A stretch of DNA of 64,000 nucleotides from Acidaminobacter sp964416305 (lineage in GTDB: Bacteria; Bacillota; Clostridia; Peptostreptococcales; Acidaminobacteraceae), in the NCBI GenBank assembly GCA_964416305.1, contig CAYQDM010000004.1:1-64000 (forward strand), given 5' to 3'. The position numbers and the translations under genes were made by a program. The notes below the pieces were generated by a model. It was not told the DNA's origin. It made no database searches and was given only the letters and a program-made list of their open reading frames with translations. How positions within the stretch are numbered: position 1 is the stretch's first letter; each line of letters begins with the position of its first letter. Below are positions 24,021 to 33,706 of the stretch, piece after piece.

Positions 24021-25382
24021 ATGACCCACACCGACCTCACCACCGGCGACATCAAAGCCCACATCAAGCGCCTGACCATCCCCGCCAGCATTGGGTGGTT
24101 CTTCAATACCATGTTCAACGTGGTGGACACCTTCTATGCCGGGAAGATCAGCACCACCGCCCTGGCCGGGCTCTCCATGTCCTTTCCCATCTTCTTCATG
24201 GTGATCGCGTTCAGCTCGGGGCTGGGCACCGGTTCCACCGCCCTGATCTCGAATGCCCTCGGCCGGAAATCCAGAGAGGATTACCACCGGCTGGGACTCA
24301 ACGCCCTGGTCCTGGCCTGGATCCTGGGTCTAGGTCTCATGGCCTTTGGGCTGCTGGCCGGGCGCCACTTGTTCCAGCTCATGGGTGCGGAGGGTGAGGC
24401 AGTGATCCACGGCGTCCGCTACACAGAGGTGATCTTTTTTGGTGCAATCTTCTTCATCACCAATCACATTTTGAATGCCATGCTGGCGTCCCAGGGGGAT
24501 ACCCGCTCCAACCGGAATTATCTGTTTGTAGCCTTCGTGCTCAACATTATCCTGGATCCTATTTTCATGTTTGGCTGGCTGGGCTTCCCGGTCATGGGCA
24601 CCGCGGGTGTGGCCCTGGCGACGATCCTGGTCCAGCTCTACGGCAACGTTTATATGGCAAGGAAGGTCTGGCGGAGTCCCGCCTTTGACCTGGAACTGCT
24701 GAAAAGCGCCCGACTCTCTGTGCGGACCATGCTGGACATCCTCCACCAGGGATTGCCCGCGAGTCTCAACATGATGACGACGTCCATAAGCTTCTTCATC
24801 CTCAATGCCTATGCCATGCGCTATGGCGGTGATGTCGTCGTCGCCGCCTACGGTGCCACCCTGCGGATTGAGCAGCTGACCACGCTGCCGGCTCTCGGCC
24901 TTAACATGGCCGCTTTGACAATCGCCGGCCAAAATTTTGGTGCTGGGCACCTGGACCGGGTACGTGAGGTCTACAGACAGTGTTTGAAATACGGCTTCGT
25001 TCTCATGACCTCCGGCATGGTCATCATCTTCCTGCTGGCCAGGGTGCTGATCTCCACCTTCAACAATGATCCCGCCGTCGTCGCCGCAGGCGTCACTGCC
25101 ATCCGCATTGTCGTCCTGGTCTTCAATGCCTACATGCTGATCAACGTCTCCGTGGCCATTATGCAGGCCTCGAAGCGTCCTTATGTGGCCATGGGCATTG
25201 GCTTCCTGCGTCAGATTGCTCTGCCGTCCTTCATGTTTTACTTTCTGGGCACGACCCTTGCCATGGGCGTCCGAGGCATCTGGACGGGACTCGTCATTGA
25301 CAACTGGATCGCCGCTGCAGTGGCGGTGCTGTATGCCCACAGGACCCTCCGGCGGATGGAGGAAGTAAGACGCGATCAGTAG
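24021..25382 (+). CDS. MATE family efflux transporter
   Basis: 453 residues with about 12 membrane segments. ATG 24021 is preferred over 24003 because GAAGGGAGG lies between them. Conserved MATE stretches are VDTFYAGKISTTALAGLSMSFP near the start (positions 35-56) and GLPASLNMMTTSISFFILN in the second half. Exports drugs or metabolites by Na+ or H+ antiport; substrate unknown. Divergent from msrAB. Confidence 0.92.
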   Translation: MTHTDLTTGDIKAHIKRLTIPASIGWFFNTMFNVVDTFYAGKISTTALAGLSMSFPIFFMVIAFSSGLGTGSTALISNALGRKSREDYHRLGLNALVLAWILGLGLMAFGLLAGRHLFQLMGAEGEAVIHGVRYTEVIFFGAIFFITNHILNAMLASQGDTRSNRNYLFVAFVLNIILDPIFMFGWLGFPVMGTAGVALATILVQLYGNVYMARKVWRSPAFDLELLKSARLSVRTMLDILHQGLPASLNMMTTSISFFILNAYAMRYGGDVVVAAYGATLRIEQLTTLPALGLNMAALTIAGQNFGAGHLDRVREVYRQCLKYGFVLMTSGMVIIFLLARVLISTFNNDPAVVAAGVTAIRIVVLVFNAYMLINVSVAIMQASKRPYVAMGIGFLRQIALPSFMFYFLGTTLAMGVRGIWTGLVIDNWIAAAVAVLYAHRTLRRMEEVRRDQ

Positions 25383-25400
25383 TTTAGTACTATTACGCCG

Positions 25401-25450
25401 AAAAACCACTTCAAACGCTGAAATTCAAACGTTGAAGTGGTTTTATTTTG
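25401..25450. terminator. Bidirectional terminator
   Basis: AAAACCACTTCAA and TTGAAGTGGTTTT (25432-25444) form a long stem followed by ATTTTGTT. It lies between MATE (+) and the lipoprotein gene (-). Confidence 0.88.
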
Positions 25451-25455
25451 TTCTG

Positions 25456-26208
25456 CTATTCTGGATAAATGAACAGGAAATTATTAAAGCGCCCCTGTTC
25501 GTCATAGAGGCTCACCGCGATTTCCGTCTCATCATCCAGACTGAAGCTTTCACTGCTCCAGCCCAAGCTCCCGCTCTGAGGCGGCAGTGACAAGTCATTG
25601 CTTGTGTTCATGCGCCATTCGTATTCCATATCCGAGTGATGGGTGACGGCCGCCGAAACCGAGGACGCCTTAACCTCCAGGCTCACCAGCTCCAGTTCCC
25701 GCGCCTCCAAAGCCGGAATGGTGGCCGTGCCCTCAAACACAAGGGTTTCAGACGCTGTCACGTCATAAACCTGACAAGTCGCCTCTAAATTAGGCGCATA
25801 CAGTGAATAGAGGTGCCTAAGATCCTCAACCATAATGACGTGTTCGTCGAAGTCCTTGTTATAGGTCTCATCGCTGGTTTCATAGACGCCTTCAATCCGG
25901 TCCGCGCCCTCACGGGGTGTGATCACCACTTTGAATTTTCGGTCCGCGTCCCCGGGCGCGCTGATAATCACATCATAGCCAACGGGAATATGCGCGTGCT
26001 CGCCTGCCACGACATAAAACTCATTCAGATCCGGCGCATAACGCCCCTCATAGCTAAATTGAACTTTTACCTCTCGATCCGCTGGCGCCTCAGACACTTG
26101 CTCAGTTTCGCCCGCCTGAGGCTCAGCGTTTTGATCCGAATCACTGCACCCCGTCACCAGAACTAACAGCACCAGGACTGCGAGTATTGCCCAAACCTTG
26201 CTTTTCAC
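25456..26208 (-). CDS. Putative lipoprotein of unknown function
   Basis: 250 residues. The signal peptide ends in LVTGCSDS (lipobox, Cys about 21), followed by an acidic Glu/Ala linker. The mature domain (VKVQFSYEGRYAPDLNEFYV to NNFLFIYPE) is not recognised and may be beta-rich. A CCGATGGT word (26270-26277) and an AT-rich leader lie upstream. Confidence 0.75.
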   Translation of the reverse strand: MKSKVWAILAVLVLLVLVTGCSDSDQNAEPQAGETEQVSEAPADREVKVQFSYEGRYAPDLNEFYVVAGEHAHIPVGYDVIISAPGDADRKFKVVITPREGADRIEGVYETSDETYNKDFDEHVIMVEDLRHLYSLYAPNLEATCQVYDVTASETLVFEGTATIPALEARELELVSLEVKASSVSAAVTHHSDMEYEWRMNTSNDLSLPPQSGSLGWSSESFSLDDETEIAVSLYDEQGRFNNFLFIYPE

Positions 26209-26470
26209 TCCTTCTCCACCTTTCTCTAAATAGAATGCTTTTTAACTGTAACTCTCCCAGAACTTTTTGCCGATGGTCATATATCCCACTCCAAACCACG
26301 CAAAGCTCTGATTTCTGTTTACTTTACAGATATTATATAATTTATTTCACCATTACGAAATAATAACATCGTTCTTTCATGTGGTCACCTATCCACATTT
26401 TCCTCTACATGGAAGCCGCAGATCGACGGAGACTTCCGCCCCCTCTTCCCTACATCCCACAGCACACAAA

Positions 26471-26523
26471 AAAATGACTTCCACGCCCTGATCCAAGAAG
26501 CTTCAGGGTATGGAAGTCATTTT
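26471..26523. terminator. Terminator hairpin near osmC-like gene
   Basis: AAAATGACTTCCA pairs with TGGAAGTCATTTT (26511-26523), extended by CCCTGA/TCAGGG. On the minus strand it is 40 bases past the osmC-like stop and followed by T-rich sequence. The gene-free stretch 26209-26563 otherwise holds only repeats. Confidence 0.85.
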
Positions 26524-26537
26524 GCAATTTTAGAGAA

Positions 26538-26564
26538 GAAACTGGGTGTCTGACACCCAGTTTC
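26538..26564. repeat. Perfect hairpin repeat with GTGTCTGACAC core
   Basis: GAAACTGGGTGTC, T, GACACCCAGTTTC: a 13-base-pair perfect hairpin touching the osmC-like stop codon. Near-copy at 6692-6718. Confidence 0.85.
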
Positions 26565-26962
26565 TACTTGTACGACGTCGTAATGTTGAACTCCGGTGGC
26601 TGATGCATGTGCATCTTGACAGCACAGAGATCCATGGAGCGGAGAACTGCCTCTCTGTATTTCTCAGGGAAGCCTTCTGGCAGGGTCAGGTTCATGGAGA
26701 CTTTGGCAATCATGCCGGTCTCACGGTTCATTTCTAGATCCATGGTGAGGTCCATGCCTTCGGTGGAGAGGCCTTTGTTCTTGCAGAAGCTGAGGGCGTA
26801 AATACCAGCGCAGGTTGCGAGGGAGCCAAGGAAAAGCTCGAATGGCGATGGCGCGCTGCCTTCTCCGCCCGCTCTGGCTGGCTGGTCTGTTTTAATAACG
26901 TGGTTTTTAAGTCTGGCATCAACTCTGAGGCCGCCCGGGAATTCAACATTTAAAAATGACAT
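26564..26962 (-). CDS. OsmC family protein
   Basis: 132 residues with the two family cysteines in SLATCAGIY and SMDLCAVKMH, which act in thiol-dependent peroxide reduction in OsmC/Ohr proteins. The spacing and the PSPFELFLGSLATC segment fit the OsmC/YhfA subgroup rather than Ohr. Cytoplasmic. A TATAAT element lies close upstream on the minus strand near a CCCCATGGGG palindrome. Confidence 0.9.
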   Translation of the reverse strand: MSFLNVEFPGGLRVDARLKNHVIKTDQPARAGGEGSAPSPFELFLGSLATCAGIYALSFCKNKGLSTEGMDLTMDLEMNRETGMIAKVSMNLTLPEGFPEKYREAVLRSMDLCAVKMHMHQPPEFNITTSYK

Positions 26963-27389
26963 ATGATCACTCCGTTTAATTTTTATCTATCGCTGGCTTT
27001 ATTATACACCCCCTCCCCATGGGGGTAAAGTGTTTTTTGAATTCTTTATTAAACTTTTTATCCAGAATAGGCGAATCCAAATGCGGGATGCAAACTTTAA
27101 CGTGTGAAAAATTAGAAATATCTTACTGTATATTTTGGAAATAAAATGCATTATTTATTTTGCTCAAGACCCATTGGCGCAAGTAATATCCAAGCTGATT
27201 CAGGGTATAAATACTGGCGAAGAAGAGTCTGCGCAACAAGTGATTCCAATCAGAATATTTTGCGAACAATCAGTCTACAACTGCATATAAATGCAATGCT
27301 TCTTCAAGTGTTGACAGAGATCTCTTTGAACTGAGCATAGCATAGCCGATGCCCTTTTTTATCGGTGTTTTTAGAAGGAGAGGATCAGC

Positions 27390-29069
27390 ATGAAACCTGG
27401 CTATTTGATGAAAAGTTTGTCACTTGCGATTGTTTTGATTTTGATGATGACGACCCTCAACTTGGGCGCGTACGCGGCTAAACCAGGAACAACCACACCT
27501 GTAACCATTACTACACTTCCATTCACCAAGACATTAGCTGCCGGAGAGGACTTCGAGTTTGAAGTGGTGGCTAAGTATGGAACCTCAAAGACACCATTGA
27601 TTTGGACAGAATCTGACAATCTGACGCAAAAGTCGCTATCTTTTATCTACAAAAAAGCCGTAGTCATCTCTGAAATAGCCGTGTATACTTTCACAAATCC
27701 CGGACCGGGCACTCATTTTGAAGTTGTAACGGTTACGGATGGAAGCACCAAAAGCGCTGCCCTTACAGTTACCTTCATTGTTGAAGGCGGCTCAACCACG
27801 AATAATCCACCGATTGCCGATGATCTCTCCCTGCCAACTGATGAGGATCAATCAGTTTTCGGGACAATATCTGCAACCGATCCAGATGGCGACACCCTGA
27901 CAGCAAGCATCACCAGCGCACCTTCAAATGGCAGCGCAAGCATAGATGGTATGATCGTTACTTATACACCAGCTTTGAACTTCAATGGTTCTGATGCCTT
28001 TGAAGTCACTGTATCGGACGGCAAGGGCGGCACTGATCCAGCTATGGTTAGTATAACAGTCGCTCCAGTGGATGATCCGCCAACAGCCGTTAACGACAGC
28101 GCTTCCACAATGGAGAATACCTCAGTCATCATTGATGTCCTGACGAATGATACAGATATCGATGGTGGGGCAAAGACAATTACAGCGGTATCGAATCCTC
28201 AAAATGGAGCCGTCACCCTCAACGCGGACCAAACTGTGACGTTTACGCCAACTCCAGATGTTGTTGGAACAGGCAGCTTTGAGTATACACTGAACGGTGG
28301 ATCCAATGCTCTTGTCACCGTGACAATCACCGGATCCACGCCACAACCGCTGAAATACGTCGCGCTGGGCGATTCCATCCCTTACGGTTACTATTACACT
28401 AGCCTCTGGAACTATTTATTCGGAGGTACCGACACTGACAGTTACGTGGAGCAGCTTGCACGCAGTCTTGGAGTCGCTTCTGTCGACTTCTTCGACGCCA
28501 GTGTCAGTGGCTATAACACTGTGGAAGTTTACAATCAGATTAATACGATTATCGATGAAATTTCTGCTGCGGACGTCATAACCTTATGTGTCGGCGCAAA
28601 TGACATCATGGATGCCGCCGGCAGAGGTAGTACAGGCCTGCTGAAGTACGACATCAACTGGAGTGTGGCGGATGCCGGCAGAGACAGTTTTGAACTTTAC
28701 TGGCCTCAGGTGATCGATAGGATTGAAACTCTGAATCCAGATGTCACACTGGTCGTCATGACGATCTACAATCCATACCGCTTGACAGATTCGTACTTCA
28801 ACCTGGTGGATCCTTATTTCTCAGCCAGCAGCGGAACGGATTTAGGCCTGAATTATATCATTGAGAATACAGCGACCCTGGAAGACACAGCCTGGGGCAA
28901 TCTGTTAGCTGAGGACTTTGATTACAGAGTAGCGGACGTCTACGACACCTTTAACGCCCATGCCAATAAAGACAGCCTGACCGGTTTCTACAGGAGTTTT
29001 TGCGATCCGCATCCTAATCAGCTTGGCCAGAATGTTATTTTTGAGGAACACATGAAGCTTTTCAGGTGA
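27390..29069 (+). CDS. Secreted SGNH/GDSL esterase with Ig-like repeat domains
   Basis: 559 residues. Signal peptide (about 1-30, ending GAYAAK). Residues about 35-130 form an unassigned beta-rich domain. Two cadherin/Ig-like modules follow (NNPPIADDLSLPTDEDQSV and PPTAVNDSASTMENTSV). The C-terminal SGNH hydrolase has the nucleophile block YVALGDSIPYG, block III VGANDIMD and the catalytic DPHPNQLGQ near residue 545. Likely de-esterifies an extracellular polymer or lipid. No LPxTG or other anchor. AGAAGGAGAGG precedes the ATG. The gene-free stretch upstream (26963-27389) shows no other feature I can support. Confidence 0.9.
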   Translation: MKPGYLMKSLSLAIVLILMMTTLNLGAYAAKPGTTTPVTITTLPFTKTLAAGEDFEFEVVAKYGTSKTPLIWTESDNLTQKSLSFIYKKAVVISEIAVYTFTNPGPGTHFEVVTVTDGSTKSAALTVTFIVEGGSTTNNPPIADDLSLPTDEDQSVFGTISATDPDGDTLTASITSAPSNGSASIDGMIVTYTPALNFNGSDAFEVTVSDGKGGTDPAMVSITVAPVDDPPTAVNDSASTMENTSVIIDVLTNDTDIDGGAKTITAVSNPQNGAVTLNADQTVTFTPTPDVVGTGSFEYTLNGGSNALVTVTITGSTPQPLKYVALGDSIPYGYYYTSLWNYLFGGTDTDSYVEQLARSLGVASVDFFDASVSGYNTVEVYNQINTIIDEISAADVITLCVGANDIMDAAGRGSTGLLKYDINWSVADAGRDSFELYWPQVIDRIETLNPDVTLVVMTIYNPYRLTDSYFNLVDPYFSASSGTDLGLNYIIENTATLEDTAWGNLLAEDFDYRVADVYDTFNAHANKDSLTGFYRSFCDPHPNQLGQNVIFEEHMKLFR

Positions 29070-29138
29070 TAGTTTGACAGCCACCCCCTGATTGAGATAC
29101 CATGGAGCGACGTCTGTTGTGCAACAGGGTGTCAGATG

Positions 29139-29182
29139 TAACTGGGTGTCAATAGGCTTCAGGTCGCTGACACCCGGTTTCA
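29139..29182. repeat. Dispersed hairpin repeat with conserved AATAGGC loop
   Basis: AACTGGGTGTC, AATAGGCTTCAGGTCGCT, GACACCCGGTTT. It directly precedes the methyltransferase gene and may have disrupted its original start region. Confidence 0.75.
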
Positions 29183-29213
29183 CCTGCCGCTTTTATCAAA
29201 GGAGTTTGATCTT

Positions 29214-29858
29214 ATCTTCTGCAAAATTTGTAACGCCTCCACTAAAGAATTAATCCATCCTGCGACAGATCAACGGTTTTACCGCTGCGAACAATGTGAC
29301 TTTGTATTCAAGTCTGAAACCCATTATCTTTCCGCCAGTGACGAGCTCAAAGAGTACGACCTCCATACGAATTCCATTGAGGACCAAAACTATGTCGATT
29401 ATTTCAAGCGGTTTATCGACGCTGCGGTGGTGGGTTATGTGTCCATCGGCAGAAAAGGTCTTGATTTTGGAAGCGGGCCGTCACCGGTGCTGGCCGAGAT
29501 TTTGGAGCGTGACTACGGGTATGACATGGACATCTACGACCTCTTCTACGCGACGGAGAAAGTGTACAAAGACCAGCGCTATGACCTGATCACGTCCACC
29601 GAGGTCGTGGAGCACCTCGCGGAACCCTTGGCGTTTTTTAAGTTTGCACGGGAACATCTGGGCGAAGACGGGCTGCTGGCGGTCATGACCCTCTTTCATC
29701 CTGAAGAGGACGAGGCAATTCTCAGGTCACACTATCTCAGAGACAGGACGCACATTTCGTTTTTTTCTCTGAAAACCATGGAGACGATCGCAGCGCTGAC
29801 GGGACTTGAGGTGGTTTATACGGATTACAGACGGTATACAGCCTATCGAAGGCGTTGA
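29214..29858 (+). CDS. Class I SAM-dependent methyltransferase, start codon unclear
   Basis: The frame is open from 29142. It encodes an N-terminal zinc-finger-like CKIC...CEQC motif, a methyltransferase motif I GLDFGSGPSPVLAEIL and the conserved ITSTEVVEHLAEP, ending at 29858. No ATG, GTG or TTG lies in frame before the first cysteine; AAAGGAG at 29198-29204 would serve an ATC at 29214, or a one-base indel has removed the start (an out-of-frame TTG is at 29206). An ATG at 29427 would delete the zinc motif and the start of the fold. Possibly a decaying gene. Confidence 0.7.
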   Translation: MFCKICNASTKELIHPATDQRFYRCEQCDFVFKSETHYLSASDELKEYDLHTNSIEDQNYVDYFKRFIDAAVVGYVSIGRKGLDFGSGPSPVLAEILERDYGYDMDIYDLFYATEKVYKDQRYDLITSTEVVEHLAEPLAFFKFAREHLGEDGLLAVMTLFHPEEDEAILRSHYLRDRTHISFFSLKTMETIAALTGLEVVYTDYRRYTAYRRR

Positions 29859-29886
29859 TATGTCAAGGCTCTATACATTAAACGGG

Positions 29887-29917
29887 AGGAAGATCAGCAT
29901 GCTGATCTTCCTTTTTT
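29887..29917 (+). terminator. Intrinsic terminator
   Basis: GGAAGATCAG, CATG, CTGATCTTCC (29888-29911) then TTTTTT. It ends the methyltransferase transcript. Confidence 0.92.
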
Positions 29918-30125
29918 ATTATGAAAATCGCATTATGCAAATTCCAAATTACAAACATATATTTCAGATTCATAGAAATGTTCAATCCATTTTCTGCATC
30001 TATCAAATTAATCAATAAATATGGCATATGTCAGTTTCGAATGGTAAAATTTTAAAGATAGAATTTTTTTACCTGCGATAAACGTTTATCTAGCACCAAA
30101 AATGAATCTATAAGGAGATGATGTT

Positions 30126-31214
30126 GTGAAATCACAGAAAATATTCAGTATTTTTCTAGCACTGATGCTCACGCTGTCCTTCGCCGCCTGCGCCAAGGAA
30201 GAGCCTCAAACCGAAGCACCAGCACCGGCTCCAGCTGAACAGCCAGAAGCCCCTAAGCTCGAGGAAAAAGTCGTCATTTACTCCACTCATGGCGAAGATC
30301 TGCTTGAACTCGTCGCGACTGAATTTACTAAGGAAACCGGTGTCGCAGTCGAGTACATAAATCTGAAAGGCGAGCTCTCTGAGCGCGTCGCGGCTGAGAA
30401 AGGCAATCCTCAGGCTGATGTCATGTTTGGCGGCGCCTCCAACCTGTTTATGGACCTCAAGGCACAGGATGCTTTTGAGCCATATCAAGCCAGCTGGGAT
30501 GCTTCTATTGACCCGCTCTTTAAAGACGCGGAGCATTTCTGGTATGGCACGATCCAAACACCTGTCGTCCTCTTCTACAATACTGAAGTTGTAAAAGCGG
30601 AAGATCTTCCTAAGGATTGGTCTGATCTTGCAGATCCAAAATACGCAAATCAGCTGGTGTTCAGAAACGCCCTGTCCTCATCGGCAAGAGTCATGTACTC
30701 CGCACTTCTCCAGCAGTTTGAGAAGAATGCGACTTTGGACGAAGGCTGGGCATTCTTGAAAGCCATGGACCAAAACACGAAGCAGTATTTTGACAGCGGC
30801 TCCCTCATGATGCAGGCCATTGGAAGAAAAGAAGCCTCTATCAGTTTCTCCGTCCTGAATGACATCATGGATAACAAAATCAACAACAATCTTCCAATTG
30901 AAATTGTCGACCTTGAGAGCGGATCACCGGTTATTACAGATGGGATCGCTGTTATCAAAAATGCACCTCATCCGGAGGCCGCCAAGGCTTTTGTAGAATT
31001 CGCAGGCAGCGCTAAAATTCAAAATCTCCTTGCGAACTCCTTCAACCGCATGCCGACCCACCCTGATGCTTTGGAAGGCGCCCCTGCCTGGATGAGCGAA
31101 ATCAAATTCAAGGTCATGGACGTGGATTGGGCCGACCTCGCCGCCAAGCAATCTGAATGGATGCAGAAGTGGGATACCGAGATTAAAAGCTCCGAAAAAG
31201 ACGTAAAAAAATAA
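30126..31214 (+). CDS. ABC transporter substrate-binding lipoprotein (iron/phosphonate-like family)
   Basis: 362 residues, GTG start after AAGGAGATG. Lipoprotein signal peptide ending in FAACAK, then a Pro/Ala/Glu linker. The mature protein (VVIYSTHGEDLLELVATEF, ADVMFGGASNLF, WYGTIQTPVVLFYN) belongs to the extracellular solute-binding family 1 group used for ferric iron, 2-aminoethylphosphonate and related ligands. It is the first gene of a four-gene operon with a two-module permease, PP2C-like phosphatase and ATPase. The ligand cannot be fixed from sequence. Confidence 0.88.
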   Translation: MKSQKIFSIFLALMLTLSFAACAKEEPQTEAPAPAPAEQPEAPKLEEKVVIYSTHGEDLLELVATEFTKETGVAVEYINLKGELSERVAAEKGNPQADVMFGGASNLFMDLKAQDAFEPYQASWDASIDPLFKDAEHFWYGTIQTPVVLFYNTEVVKAEDLPKDWSDLADPKYANQLVFRNALSSSARVMYSALLQQFEKNATLDEGWAFLKAMDQNTKQYFDSGSLMMQAIGRKEASISFSVLNDIMDNKINNNLPIEIVDLESGSPVITDGIAVIKNAPHPEAAKAFVEFAGSAKIQNLLANSFNRMPTHPDALEGAPAWMSEIKFKVMDVDWADLAAKQSEWMQKWDTEIKSSEKDVKK

Positions 31215-31225
31215 GGTGAGGTATA

Positions 31226-32848
31226 ATGAAGCATGGACTTAAAATCAGCTTGATCCTGGTTTTAGGCATTTTCATATTATATCCTGCTGTTAGAACGCTC
31301 ATGGTCAGTTTTCAAACTGACCATGGCGTTTCTTTTGCTAATTATGAATATTTGTTTAAAACCCCTGGATCCTTAGTCGCAATTAAAAACACCCTCGTGA
31401 TGGGAATACTGACAGTCTTGATCTGCGGCGCGATTGGGACTTTTTTGGCGTTTTTTGTTCATTTTTTCGATGTGCCTTTCAACCGCCTCCTCGATAAAAT
31501 TTTGATGCTTCCCCTGGTCGTCCCGGGTCTGATCATCGTCTTTTCCTTTGTACAGCTCTACGGGGAAAGCGGACTTGTGACCAAAACGCTGGAAAGCCTT
31601 TTTAACCTTGAGGCACCACCCTACAGCTTTGTAGGACTCAGCGGGATTTTGCTCGTACACGCTTATACGCAATACATCTATTTCTATATGAATGTGACCG
31701 TCGCCATCAAGCAGCTGGACCGCTCTGTCATTGAAGCCAGTATGAATCTAGGCGCGTCGCCCTGGAAGGTCTTTACAACCATCATTATTCCTTTTATTAA
31801 GCCCGCGCTGATCAGCTCCAGCATTCTGACCTTCATGACCGGCATTGGGTCGTTTTCGGCGCCGAATATCATTGGAGGAGGCTACAAAGTCCTCACCACC
31901 CAAATTCTTTTGGCTAAGGCCAACATGTACCTTGAATTGGCCGCTTCTCAGGTCGTCGTTCTTTCCCTCTTTGCCTTGAGCTACCTTGGCGTGGCGCGAA
32001 TCTACGAGCGGAGGGCAGCCTTTGCCTCCTCGGTCAGAGAATCAGAGCTCCAACCGGTGAAAATCAAAAACAAAGCAGCAAAGACCCTCATGGTCACCTT
32101 GGCCTCGGCGCTGATCGCCATGATCGTCCTGCCTATACTGACCATTGTCTTCTTATCGTTTGTAAAGCCTGGCACCTGGATGATTGAGATCTATCCAAAG
32201 GAATTCAGTATCGATAATTATATTAATATTTTTACAAAGCCGAGAAGCCTGGCACCCTTTGTCAACAGCATAAAAATGGCGCTGCTCGCGTCACTATCGG
32301 CAGCAGCGGTCTCTATTCCGGCGTCCTATATCCTCACAAAAACAACCTCAAAGACGAGGCCCCTGATTGAATTCATGGTCATGCTGCCCTTTGCCATGCC
32401 AGCCAGCGCCATTGCGATCAATATGATCAACGGCTTCAGCCAAATCCTGCTCGGCACCTGGCTCCTGCTCCCACTCGCCTATTTTGTCAACCTTTTGCCG
32501 ATGGCTGTCCGATCCATCTCCCTTTCTTATCAGCGGCTGAAGGGCGAATACGCGGAGGCGTCTAAAACACTGGGGGCCGGGAACTCAACGACCTTCCTTA
32601 AAATTACGCTCCCGCTGATTGCCCCGGGCATTTGGGCCGGACTGCTGCTCGTCTTCATTCGAAGTATTGGGGAGTATACGATTTCAGCATTTTTATACAC
32701 CGCGTCCAACCGGCCCATATCAATTGCCATGGTCAACAGCATTTTCGAGTTCAATATAGGCCTCGCCATGGCATACGGCTCCCTGGTCCTGGCCTTGACC
32801 TTTTTAGGCTCTGCATTGATTAGAAAATTACAGCACTCTACGGAATAG
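31226..32848 (+). CDS. ABC transporter permease, two fused permease modules
   Basis: 540 residues with about 12 membrane segments. Two copies of the permease EAA-type loop are visible: EASMNLGASPWKVFTTIIIP in the first half and EASKTLGAGNSTTFLKITLP in the second. This duplicated architecture is typical of FbpB/ThiP/PhnU-like permeases. It starts 11 bases after the substrate-binding protein stop with AAGGTGAGG upstream. Confidence 0.9.
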   Translation: MKHGLKISLILVLGIFILYPAVRTLMVSFQTDHGVSFANYEYLFKTPGSLVAIKNTLVMGILTVLICGAIGTFLAFFVHFFDVPFNRLLDKILMLPLVVPGLIIVFSFVQLYGESGLVTKTLESLFNLEAPPYSFVGLSGILLVHAYTQYIYFYMNVTVAIKQLDRSVIEASMNLGASPWKVFTTIIIPFIKPALISSSILTFMTGIGSFSAPNIIGGGYKVLTTQILLAKANMYLELAASQVVVLSLFALSYLGVARIYERRAAFASSVRESELQPVKIKNKAAKTLMVTLASALIAMIVLPILTIVFLSFVKPGTWMIEIYPKEFSIDNYINIFTKPRSLAPFVNSIKMALLASLSAAAVSIPASYILTKTTSKTRPLIEFMVMLPFAMPASAIAINMINGFSQILLGTWLLLPLAYFVNLLPMAVRSISLSYQRLKGEYAEASKTLGAGNSTTFLKITLPLIAPGIWAGLLLVFIRSIGEYTISAFLYTASNRPISIAMVNSIFEFNIGLAMAYGSLVLALTFLGSALIRKLQHSTE

Positions 32849-32860
32849 CGAGGAATGATC

Positions 32861-33706
32861 ATGAAATTTACGGCTTACACACACAGCGTCAAGCCATTCA
32901 ACGAGGATAGCTTCGGCACAACCAAATATGGCGCCTTTGTCATGGACGGCGCCTCCGCGCTGGTGGATGCCAGCTATACGCCTGCCCACAATGACGTGGT
33001 CTGGATGGTCCGCTGGTGGCACGATTATTTGGAGGCGCACTTGGATGAGCTTGACAAATCTCTGCATGATATCCTTGAAGATGGCGTTCTCGCCTTCAAT
33101 GCCGCCTTTTCGGAGTTCAAGCCCGTCGAAAGCCTCTCAAGCCTGGAGCAGGTCTCCTCAGCCCTGGCTGTGGTGCGAAAAATCGACCATCACCTGGAAT
33201 GCTTCGTCCTCGGGGATGCGGAAATCTCTCTGAAGGACAAAAATGGCCATACCCAGATTATTACCGATGACAGCCTCAAGCACCTGGACGCCAAAGTCAT
33301 AGCCTTGATGAACGGCAACAAAGATCGCGAAAACTTCTGCGTTTTTAAAGACTTTACCGAAGAAGAGCTCGTCATGCTCCGGGAGCATCGCATGAAGATG
33401 AACCAGAAGGATGGGTATTACATCTTAGCCCATGATCCTGTTGCCATTCGGAATGGGATCTATCATACACTGCCACTGGACGCTGTCGATATCTGCCTGC
33501 TCACAACGGACGGCATCAGCCCCCTGGACAGCTTCTATCCCAGAGGCGAACTCATGGAAGCCTTCCGCGCCAGGGGCCTTGAGCCGATGGTCGCTGAACT
33601 CAGACAGCATGAAATAGAGGATGCTTCAAAAGTCAAACTGCAAAGGCTAAAGACGCATGATGACGCCACGGTTGTCTTGATCGAATTTGAAAAGCGGGGT
33701 GATTGA
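32861..33706 (+). CDS. PP2C-like protein phosphatase
   Basis: 281 residues; ATG 32861 has GCGAGGA upstream. It shows PP2C/PPM landmarks: NEDSF near the start, YGAFVMDGAS (metal-binding Asp in a DG motif), CFVLGDAEI, LLTTDGISPLD and a final HDDATVVLIEF. It lies between the ABC permease and ATPase genes and overlaps the ATPase start, so it is expressed as part of the transporter operon. A soluble metal-dependent phosphatase here might modulate the transporter or process its cargo; both are conjecture. Confidence 0.8.
   Translation: MKFTAYTHSVKPFNEDSFGTTKYGAFVMDGASALVDASYTPAHNDVVWMVRWWHDYLEAHLDELDKSLHDILEDGVLAFNAAFSEFKPVESLSSLEQVSSALAVVRKIDHHLECFVLGDAEISLKDKNGHTQIITDDSLKHLDAKVIALMNGNKDRENFCVFKDFTEEELVMLREHRMKMNQKDGYYILAHDPVAIRNGIYHTLPLDAVDICLLTTDGISPLDSFYPRGELMEAFRARGLEPMVAELRQHEIEDASKVKLQRLKTHDDATVVLIEFEKRGD

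Noticed and set aside
24330..25409. 359-codon open frame on the minus strand
   Set aside because: Antisense to the MATE transporter gene; no recognisable motif and crosses the terminator.
27130..27389. Fourth c-di-GMP riboswitch before the secreted esterase
   Set aside because: None of the GEMM core strings (GGCAAACC, ACGCAAAGC) is present.
29427..29858. Methyltransferase starting at ATG 29427
   Set aside because: This would delete the zinc motif and the N-terminal part of the fold, although those codons are clearly coding; no ribosome site precedes it.
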